Below are positions 7,086 through 13,090 of a DNA stretch of 15,804 nt, piece by piece. A program made the translations under genes and the position numbers. Positions within the stretch are counted from its first letter, which is position 1. Every line of letters starts with the position of its first letter. The notes beneath the pieces are model-generated. The model saw only the letters and a list, made by a program, of their open reading frames with translations. It was not told the DNA's origin and made no database searches. This stretch comes from Deltaproteobacteria bacterium. Lineage in GTDB: Bacteria; Desulfobacterota; Desulfomonilia; UBA1062. The DNA is taken from NCBI GenBank assembly GCA_016934135.1, contig JAFGTK010000292.1, positions 1 through 15,804 on the forward strand, given 5' to 3'.

Positions 7086-7189
7086 CACTTGTATTCGTCG
7101 GAATCGGGGTTATTTCCTTTGTTGCAATCGGTTTCAGATTCGTCTCCAGGATGACCTCAAAAGAACCCGCAGTATATAAAGTAAAATAG
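7082..7189 (+). CDS. Tiny single-span membrane protein, 35 residues
   Basis: A 35-residue protein beginning MTLVFVGIGV. Residues 2-19 form one hydrophobic span, followed by a basic and polar tail (RFVSRMTSKE and on). The ATG overlaps the stop of the AtpI-like gene by four bases (ATGA), the classic sign of translational coupling, and AGGAGAGGA lies immediately upstream at about 7069-7077. A strong terminator follows 28 bases after its stop, closing the operon. Its span and the IG-x-RF-x-x-R motif resemble the first gene of the operon, suggesting the two are related. Too short for homology to decide; support comes from overlap, ribosome site and terminator. Confidence 0.68.
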   Translation: MTLVFVGIGVISFVAIGFRFVSRMTSKEPAVYKVK

Positions 7190-7217
7190 CTCATACCAAC
7201 TTATTTCAAGAATATCG

Positions 7218-7260
7218 GGCCTCAATGAAAGTGCCGTCTTTCATTGAGGCCGCTTTCTTT
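7218..7260 (+). terminator. Terminator of the small membrane-protein operon
   Basis: Perfect 14-base-pair stem: GGCCTCAATGAAAG (7218-7231) against 7238-7251, loop TGCCGT, followed by the T-rich GCTTTCTTT. It lies just downstream of the 35-residue gene and separates the sigma-54 operon from the MMPL exporter gene, so these are independent units. Confidence 0.88.
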
Positions 7261-7284
7261 ATCAGTGTACCTTCTTTATTTTTC

Positions 7285-7314
7285 TTGAACAACAGCTCAG
7301 AAAAAGATTATCAT
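7285..7314 (+). promoter_or_regulatory. Possible sigma-70 promoter of the MMPL gene
   Basis: TTGAAC (7285-7290) is followed after 18 bases by TATCAT (7309-7314), five of six matches to the -10 consensus but only four of six at -35. Transcription would begin near 7321, about 130 bases before the start codon. The remaining stretch up to 7448 is AT-rich and holds nothing else that I can name. Confidence 0.4.
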
Positions 7315-7448
7315 ATCAGGCGGAATACAATTTTATTATATATTTCCGATAGAGGAGAGTTCAGCTTGAGGGTAGATCCGGCATTGTTCCCTGTAATGTT
7401 ATCCAACTCACCGGGAGAATCACAAGTCTGCAGTAAAGAGATGTTCTT

Positions 7449-9755
7449 ATGCCCGGCACATTTCTTTTTACAAAGCCCATGAACACTGTTGCACTGATCA
7501 TTTATCGTTTACGATACATATTGGTTGCACTTTCCCTTATCTTCACGATCATATTCGGATTATCGATCAATATGGATCTGGACAACACCATCAGTGCATG
7601 GTTTGCTCAGGACGACCCTGTATCTATAGATTATCATAACTACCGTGACACCTTCGAAGGCGGCAGGTATATGATCGTTGCCGTACGCTCAGAAAACCTT
7701 TTCTCTACACCGGTACTGGATTATATCAGGAACATAACCGAGGATCTTAAAAACATCGACCTGGCAAAAAGGGTCCACAGCCTGGCAAATTCGAACAGGG
7801 TGACCGGGACTGAAGAAGGGATTGTCATAACCCCTCTTCTGAACGATCTTGAAAAGGCAGATCCTTATGATATCAGAGACTACGCATTGAATGACGAGAT
7901 ATTCAAAGATTACCTGGTATCTGCGGACGGCACCCTCAGTGCCGTAGTCATCGTGTTCGACGACCTGAAGCCCAAACAGATAGTAGATGTCATACAGGAG
8001 ATTGAAACCATCCTTGGAAAAGACAGGCCGCAGGGTGTGGAGACCTTTCTTGCTGGCGGCATCATGATAAACCATGAATTCAACGAGGTAACCGAGCAGA
8101 ACGAGACAATCCTTCCCCTTTTCGGTGTAATACTCGTTCTTACCATGACCTATATCCTGTTCAGATCGATCCCAAAAAACATCATTGTCATATCTGTCAT
8201 AGCCATGAGCCTGTGCTGGACACTCGGTTTTTACTCCATGCTCGGATACACCTATAATGCAGTAAGCGGCCTGATAATCCCTTTGATCGTTATCCTGTCC
8301 ATTGCCAATACTGTTCATATCATTGAATACTTTGACGAGGTAAGCAAAGAGAACGATGCACGCTCGTCGTACATCGCAACCATTCAGTATATTACCATCC
8401 CCTGTTTTATCACGAGCGTTACAACATCTTTCGGGCTGTTTTCCCTGGTAGCGAGTCCCATTACTGCAGTACAGCATTTCGGTATAACATCGGCTGCCGG
8501 CATCATGTTCGCTTTTTTCATATCCATTGCACTCGTACCTTTTCTCCTTACACTGCTGCCTTCACAGAAAAGGGTTCATCACAGGTATTGGGGCCATGCG
8601 CTTGCCGGCATCTTCCATATAAACGAGAAAAGATACCGTTTAATCCTCTTCATTACTGCAGCGTGCATCATATTTTTCGGTTTCGGGGTGAAAAGGGTCG
8701 TTATCGAGACAAATGAGCTCGAGTGGTTTCCCAAAGACAGCGACATGTATATCAACTCGATGACGCTGGATCGGGAACTTGCCGGCGTCGGCGCCCTGGA
8801 ACTGATCATAGAAGGCGAAGAGGAAGTCCTCAAAGACCCTGTAATCCTTAATAAAATAGATAATCTTTCCAAGGAGATACGGCAGATAACGGGCGTAAAA
8901 AAGATTATCTCACTGGCAGACTATGTCAAGTCTGTTAACCGCGCGCTGAATGCAAATGAGCAGGAAGCCTACATGGTACCCGGCTCGCAGGAATTGATCG
9001 CGCAGGAGATCCTCCTTTTCAGTTTCTCCGTCTCAGGCACTGAAGAGCTGGAACGGGTAGTAAATATGGACTATTCCAAGGGAAGGATCGCCATAAAGAT
9101 CAAATATGCCAGTTCGCATGAAACCCGTGCCCTTATATCTCAGATAGAGGAAAAGGCCAGGCAGGCATTTTCAGGGACAGATGTAAAGATCTCCCTGACC
9201 GGCAGCTCTTATCTTTTCAGCATGCTGGACAAATACATAGTCGAATCTCAGATAAAAACCTTCTCCCTTGCCTTCATCCTGGTCATAGGGATACTCTTTG
9301 TGGTTTTCAGATCGTTGAAATACGGGCTTCTGTGCATACTGCCGAATCTGCTGCCCATAACCATGATCATCGGGATCATGGGATGGGTGGGGATAAACCT
9401 GAATGTAGGAACAGTCATGATTGCATCGGTTGCCCTGGGTATCTGCGTAGATGATACCATACACTTCCTCTCCAGGTTCAGAAAGGAATTTGCAGACAAA
9501 GGCCATACGATCCACAGTGCCATCAGAAAGACCACTATCTTTGTGGGACGGGCAATAATCTTCACCTCACTCATCAGTATCGGGGGGTTCTCCATAGTAT
9601 GGATTTCCGATTTCCAGCCGTCAAAGGACTTTGGTCTTCTGCTCTCCATTACGCTCCTTCTTGCGCTTGTCTGCGATCTCTTTCTCCTTCCTGCGTGCAT
9701 GATAGCTATAAAAAGATTTTTCACAAAACCTGTTGGACATGATGATTCCATATAA
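7449..9755 (+). CDS. RND superfamily exporter, MMPL family
   Basis: Inner-membrane transporter of 768 residues with the duplicated RND plan. Half 1: span about 20-40, periplasmic domain about 41-215, then five spans about 220-370. Half 2: span about 397-415, periplasmic domain about 416-600, then spans about 605-755. Half 2 holds the charged pair D668-D669 in GICVDDTIHF, expected to carry the proton relay; half 1 has SIANTVHIIEYF (284-295) at the same place and lacks it. Such proteins export lipids, hopanoids or small hydrophobic compounds in other bacteria. No outer-membrane or adaptor partner gene is adjacent. The ATG at 7449 has a weak site AAGAG eight bases upstream; an ATG at 7479 also fits but has none. 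A terminator separates it from the small genes upstream and operon B has its own promoter, so it is probably monocistronic. Substrate unknown. Confidence 0.92.
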   Translation: MPGTFLFTKPMNTVALIIYRLRYILVALSLIFTIIFGLSINMDLDNTISAWFAQDDPVSIDYHNYRDTFEGGRYMIVAVRSENLFSTPVLDYIRNITEDLKNIDLAKRVHSLANSNRVTGTEEGIVITPLLNDLEKADPYDIRDYALNDEIFKDYLVSADGTLSAVVIVFDDLKPKQIVDVIQEIETILGKDRPQGVETFLAGGIMINHEFNEVTEQNETILPLFGVILVLTMTYILFRSIPKNIIVISVIAMSLCWTLGFYSMLGYTYNAVSGLIIPLIVILSIANTVHIIEYFDEVSKENDARSSYIATIQYITIPCFITSVTTSFGLFSLVASPITAVQHFGITSAAGIMFAFFISIALVPFLLTLLPSQKRVHHRYWGHALAGIFHINEKRYRLILFITAACIIFFGFGVKRVVIETNELEWFPKDSDMYINSMTLDRELAGVGALELIIEGEEEVLKDPVILNKIDNLSKEIRQITGVKKIISLADYVKSVNRALNANEQEAYMVPGSQELIAQEILLFSFSVSGTEELERVVNMDYSKGRIAIKIKYASSHETRALISQIEEKARQAFSGTDVKISLTGSSYLFSMLDKYIVESQIKTFSLAFILVIGILFVVFRSLKYGLLCILPNLLPITMIIGIMGWVGINLNVGTVMIASVALGICVDDTIHFLSRFRKEFADKGHTIHSAIRKTTIFVGRAIIFTSLISIGGFSIVWISDFQPSKDFGLLLSITLLLALVCDLFLLPACMIAIKRFFTKPVGHDDSI

Positions 9756-9808
9756 TCGATTTCACACATTGATGCAGGGTTATCACAGATGACGAAATAA
9801 CACTTTTC

Positions 9809-9836
9809 TTGACACAGAAGTTCATTGTCCTTTAGT
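9809..9836 (+). promoter_or_regulatory. Likely sigma-70 promoter of ABC operon B
   Basis: A perfect -35 TTGACA (9809-9814) is followed after 16 bases by TTTAGT (9831-9836), four of six matches. An AT-rich stretch with TATATT (9845-9850) and TACAAT (9850-9855) lies further down and could serve with a weaker -35, so the exact -10 is uncertain. The -35 box shares CTTGACAC with the promoter of operon A and lies at nearly the same distance from the first possible start codon. Confidence 0.5.
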
Positions 9837-9876
9837 GTAGTACTTATATTACAATCTATCCATTAAGAGGCGGGCC

Positions 9877-10599
9877 TTGATAAAGATAGAAGAGATTCAC
9901 AAGTGGTATGATGAATTTCATGTGCTCCAGGGCATCACAGAACATATCAAACCAGGAGAAGTAGTGGTTGTCTGCGGCCCGAGCGGATCGGGCAAAAGCA
10001 CCTTTATCCGCTGTATCAACCGGCTTGAAGAAATCCAGCAGGGAAAGATCTTTGTTGAAGGCAAGGATATATCCGGCCCGGACATGGACATAAACAGGCT
10101 GCGTGCAGATATCGGGATGGTCTTCCAGCAGTTTAACCTCTATCCGCACATCACGGTGCTGAAAAATGTAACCCTTGCACCGATCAAGGTTAAAAAGATG
10201 GCAAGGAAGGATGCAGAAGAGATCGCATTTGCACTTCTGGAAAAGGTCGGCATTCACGATCAGGCTCACAAGTTCCCGGCAGAGCTTTCAGGCGGCCAGC
10301 AGCAGCGTGTGGCAATAGCACGCGGGCTTGCGATGCGGCCGAAGATCATGCTTTTTGATGAACCAACATCCGCTCTGGACCCGGAGATGATCAATGAAGT
10401 GCTCAATGTAATGAAGAACCTTGCCAAGGAAGGGATCACCATGATCGTGGTGACCCATGAAATGGGCTTTGCCCGCGAAGTGGCAGACAGGATCTTTTTT
10501 ATGGATTTCGGAAAGATTCTGGAAAAGGGATCGCCGGAACACTTTTTCAAAAACCCTCAGCATGAAAGAACAAAGCTGTTCTTGAAAGAAATTCTATAG
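9877..10599 (+). CDS. Polar amino acid ABC transporter ATP-binding protein (GlnQ/GltL type), operon B
   Basis: ATPase subunit of the second amino acid importer, 240 residues. Walker A GPSGSGKS 34-41, Q-loop Q84/Q85, signature LSGGQQQR 137-144, Walker B D161/E162, D-loop SALD 165-168 and H-loop H194 fall at exactly the same numbers as in the operon A paralogue, so the two align without gaps. The most divergent parts are about 61-75, 105-133 and the last 30 residues. It starts with TTG at 9877; AAGAGG at about 9864-9870 gives a good ribosome site, and no ATG fits in frame at that place. A rare start codon may limit ATPase synthesis. It is followed after 28 bases by the binding-protein gene. Confidence 0.95.
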   Translation: MIKIEEIHKWYDEFHVLQGITEHIKPGEVVVVCGPSGSGKSTFIRCINRLEEIQQGKIFVEGKDISGPDMDINRLRADIGMVFQQFNLYPHITVLKNVTLAPIKVKKMARKDAEEIAFALLEKVGIHDQAHKFPAELSGGQQQRVAIARGLAMRPKIMLFDEPTSALDPEMINEVLNVMKNLAKEGITMIVVTHEMGFAREVADRIFFMDFGKILEKGSPEHFFKNPQHERTKLFLKEIL

Positions 10600-10627
10600 A
10601 TCGGCAGTTTATTACAAAAGGGGGAAT

Positions 10628-11461
10628 ATGAGGATGAATAGATTAAGCTCTGTATTAATTCTGGTTTTGGCCCTGGCACTATCCATGTCTTTTGGTACTG
10701 CTCTCAAAGCAGATACACTCGAAGATGTTAAATCAAAAGGGGTACTGGTCGCCGGTGTCAAGGATGCCGTGGTTCCGTTCGGTTTTGTCGATGAAAAATC
10801 AAAAGAACTGGTCGGCTTTGACGTCGATATCTGCAAGGAAATTGCAAAAAAACTTGGTGTTGATATAGAACTCAAACCGGTTACGTCTGCAACCAGGATT
10901 CCGAAACTGTCCCAGGGCATGGTGGATCTTGCAGCATGCACCATGACGCACAAGCTCTCCAGGGACGATGTCATCGACTTCAGCATCACCTACTTCATGG
11001 ACGGGCAGAAGCTGCTCGTGAAAAAAGGCAGCGGCATCAATAGCTACAAGGACCTTGCCGGCAAGAAAGTGGGGAGTGCAAAAGGTTCTACAAGCGAAAA
11101 GAACATCAAGGTGGTTCAACCGGACTGCACTGTACTGTCTTTCGAAGGATATCCACAGGCATTCCTGGCACTCAAGCAGGGCAAGGTCTCTGCCGTGACA
11201 ACAGACTCGGTCATTCTTATCGGGCTCAAGGGCAGTGACGACAAACCCGAGATGTGGGAAATTGTGGGAGATTTCTTTGCGAACGAGCCTTATGGTATCG
11301 GCGTAAGAGAAAATGACTCCAACTTCAGAGATTTTGTAAACAGGTCGCTGATAGAGATGTGGAACGACGGCACATATAAGAAGATCTACGATAAATGGCT
11401 CGGCCCTGACACAAAATACTATATGCCTCTGACCTGGGAGATGGAAACATTCCCGGAATAA
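10628..11461 (+). CDS. Periplasmic amino acid-binding protein (SBP family 3, GltI-like), operon B
   Basis: Solute-binding subunit of importer B, 277 residues. Signal peptide: MRMNR, hydrophobic core about 7-22, probable cleavage after ALKA (residue 28). The mature part shows GFDVDICKEIAKKLG 63-77, T107 and R112 (THKLSRDD) followed by FSITYFMDGQKLLVKKG 118-134, KGSTSEKN 152-159, D193 in TTDS and EIVGDFFANEPYG 211-223, the same landmarks as the operon A protein. The ligand-contact Arg and Asp are kept, so a related amino acid ligand is expected. Two ATGs compete: 10628, only three bases after GGGGG, and 10634, nine bases after it; the second has better spacing and would drop two residues. It is followed by a hairpin at 11475 and then the first permease gene. 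Confidence 0.94.
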   Translation: MRMNRLSSVLILVLALALSMSFGTALKADTLEDVKSKGVLVAGVKDAVVPFGFVDEKSKELVGFDVDICKEIAKKLGVDIELKPVTSATRIPKLSQGMVDLAACTMTHKLSRDDVIDFSITYFMDGQKLLVKKGSGINSYKDLAGKKVGSAKGSTSEKNIKVVQPDCTVLSFEGYPQAFLALKQGKVSAVTTDSVILIGLKGSDDKPEMWEIVGDFFANEPYGIGVRENDSNFRDFVNRSLIEMWNDGTYKKIYDKWLGPDTKYYMPLTWEMETFPE

Positions 11462-11474
11462 GTTTGAACACTGA

Positions 11475-11502
11475 CGGGGTGCCGGGTTATGGCGGCACCC
11501 CG
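11475..11502 (+). terminator. Hairpin between binding protein and permease genes of operon B
   Basis: Perfect GC-rich 10-base-pair stem CGGGGTGCCG (11475-11484) with CGGCACCCCG (11493-11502) and an 8-base loop. Only TATTCT follows, not a clean T run, so it is a poor intrinsic terminator. It may instead protect the upstream binding-protein mRNA from 3' decay or cause partial stopping. It stands in the same place as the terminator-like hairpin of operon A. Confidence 0.6.
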
Positions 11503-11519
11503 TATTCTGGAGATACCCT

Positions 11520-12221
11520 GTGAACTATGAATTCAACTGGATGATCGTGCTGACCGGTGAGTACCGGGACTGGATCATACAGGGTTTTATCATTACACTG
11601 AAGATCTCCGGCATATCCATCCTGCTCTCGCTCCTGATAGGCACCTTTATTACCACACTGAGAATGACCAGGATCAGGATCTTCGAATGGATCACTATCT
11701 CCTATATCGAGTTTTTCAGAAACACCCCGCTTCTTATCCAGCTGTTTTTCTGGTATTTCGGGTCGTATTACATCTTCCCTGAGAAGATCAATCAATGGCT
11801 CTATTCTTATGATTACGAGTTTGCAGTCGGGGTTGTATCGCTAACCATCTACACCTCTGCATTTATCGCTGAGGAGATCCGGGCAGGCATCATGTCCATC
11901 CCCAAAGAACAGATGGAGGCATCACGGGCCACGGGTCTTTCCTTCATCCAGGCAATGTCATATGTTGTGCTGCCGCAGGCGTTCAGGATCGTGATACCGA
12001 CCTTGATATCCCAGTTTCTAAACCTCACTAAGAATTCATCCCTTGCCATGACCATAGGTGTGATGGAACTCACCTATATGACCCGGCAGATTGAATCATA
12101 CAGCTTCAGGGGGTTCGAGGCATTTACCGTTGCAACGCTGTTGTATATTTCATTATCACTGATCATTTCACTGACCATAAACATATATAACAAGAAATTC
12201 TTACGCATGATCAAATACTAG
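11520..12221 (+). CDS. Amino acid ABC permease, GltJ-like subunit, operon B
   Basis: First of two inner-membrane channel subunits, 233 residues, normal for the family. The opening MNYEFNWMIVLTG resembles my recollection of the GltJ N-terminus, and FFRNTPLLIQLFFWYF 65-80 is almost identical to the same motif in domain 1 of the fused permease of operon A. The EAA coupling loop that docks on the ATPase is near 118-160, with E133-A-S and G139. About five membrane spans. It starts with GTG at 11520 with GGAG at 11509-11512 seven bases upstream; the nearby ATG at 11527 is out of frame. It ends nine bases before the second permease gene, so the pair is translated from one message and should be made in equal amounts. 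Confidence 0.94.
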   Translation: MNYEFNWMIVLTGEYRDWIIQGFIITLKISGISILLSLLIGTFITTLRMTRIRIFEWITISYIEFFRNTPLLIQLFFWYFGSYYIFPEKINQWLYSYDYEFAVGVVSLTIYTSAFIAEEIRAGIMSIPKEQMEASRATGLSFIQAMSYVVLPQAFRIVIPTLISQFLNLTKNSSLAMTIGVMELTYMTRQIESYSFRGFEAFTVATLLYISLSLIISLTINIYNKKFLRMIKY

Positions 12222-12230
12222 GGGGCACTG

Positions 12231-12974
12231 GTGCACTGGGAAGTTGTTTGGAACAATATGGGATACTTTCTGCTTGGAAGGTTCCCGGATGGGCCTGTCG
12301 GCGGGCTTGCCCTGAGTATCCTGCTTGCAGTCGGAGGAATCTTCTTCGCCTTCTGGGTAGGTATCCTGTTCGGGCTCATGAGGCTCTCGAAAAGATGGTA
12401 TGTCAGGATTCCATCGATTGTTTATATCGAGATAATCCGCGGTACGCCATTGCTTCTGTTGATCTTCTGGTTTTATTTTCTATCTCCGATCCTGTTCCAT
12501 CGCCCGGTGCCCGAGGCACGCAGCACACTGCTTGCATTCACGGTCTTTACCGGCGCATATTGTGCAGAGATCGTACGTGCAGGCATCCAGTCCATACCAA
12601 GAGGCCAGATGGAGGCTGCACGAAGTTCAGGGCTTAATTATACTCAGGCAATGACCTATATTATCCTGCCCCAGGCCCTGAGAAACATGATCCCGTCATT
12701 CGTCAACCAGTTTGTATCTCTGACAAAAGACACTTCGCTCGCCTATATCATCGGGGTTCAGGAACTCACAAGGGCTGCAACCCAGGTGAACAACCGGACC
12801 CTGAATGCACCTGCCGAGATCTTTCTTGCCATTGCAGTCATCTATTTCATCATATGTTTCGGCCTTACCCAGACGAGCAGGTATCTTGAAAAAAAGCTCA
12901 GTTACAAGACATCCGGAATGATTCATCGTAAAGAGACGGACCTGCTCAATGAAGACCTGAGCGTACCCTCGTAA
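12231..12974 (+). CDS. Amino acid ABC permease, GltK-like subunit, operon B
   Basis: Second channel subunit, 247 residues, expected to form a heterodimer with the preceding permease. Landmarks: VYIEIIRGTPLLLLIFWFYFLSP (64-86), EAA loop E128-A-A with G134, and KDTSLAYIIGVQELT 166-180. These match domain 2 of the fused permease (KDTSLAYIIGVFELT there). Five membrane spans are likely, and the tail after about residue 220 is polar and longer than needed (ends SVPS). GTG start at 12231 with GGGGG at 12221-12225, overlapping the previous stop codon. Last gene of operon B; the weak CCCG/CGGG pairing downstream is not a convincing terminator. Confidence 0.94.
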   Translation: MHWEVVWNNMGYFLLGRFPDGPVGGLALSILLAVGGIFFAFWVGILFGLMRLSKRWYVRIPSIVYIEIIRGTPLLLLIFWFYFLSPILFHRPVPEARSTLLAFTVFTGAYCAEIVRAGIQSIPRGQMEAARSSGLNYTQAMTYIILPQALRNMIPSFVNQFVSLTKDTSLAYIIGVQELTRAATQVNNRTLNAPAEIFLAIAVIYFIICFGLTQTSRYLEKKLSYKTSGMIHRKETDLLNEDLSVPS

Positions 12975-13005
12975 TCTGTATGTCCCCGAATATCAAATCC
13001 GGGCA

Positions 13006-13033
13006 TTGACTAAGCTGATAGAATTGTTATCTT
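13006..13033 (+). promoter_or_regulatory. Possible sigma-70 promoter of the second hybrid kinase
   Basis: TTGACT (13006-13011), five of six matches to the -35 consensus, is followed after 16 bases by TATCTT (13028-13033), four of six at -10. The start would be near 13040, about 50 bases before the kinase ATG. It would make the kinase independent of operon B, from which it is separated by 116 bases. Confidence 0.42.
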
Positions 13034-13090
13034 TACTACTAATGAATCTGAGATTGAATTAGTACTTTTTGCTGCAGCAGGAGAATATTC

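Noticed and set aside
7225..7482. 85-residue plus-strand reading frame between the small-gene operon and the MMPL gene
   Set aside because: Its start lies inside the terminator stem, it has no ribosome site, it overlaps the MMPL start, and its translation has no recognisable pattern.
7689..8477. 262-residue minus-strand frame opposite the MMPL gene
   Set aside because: Antisense shadow; the plus-strand frame has the full RND pattern over 768 residues.
9248..9769. 173-residue minus-strand frame at the end of the MMPL gene
   Set aside because: Antisense of the best-conserved MMPL spans and charged motif; no independent evidence of coding.
12981..13005. Possible terminator after operon B (CCCG/CGGG pairing)
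   Set aside because: Only four base pairs with a mismatch, and no T run.
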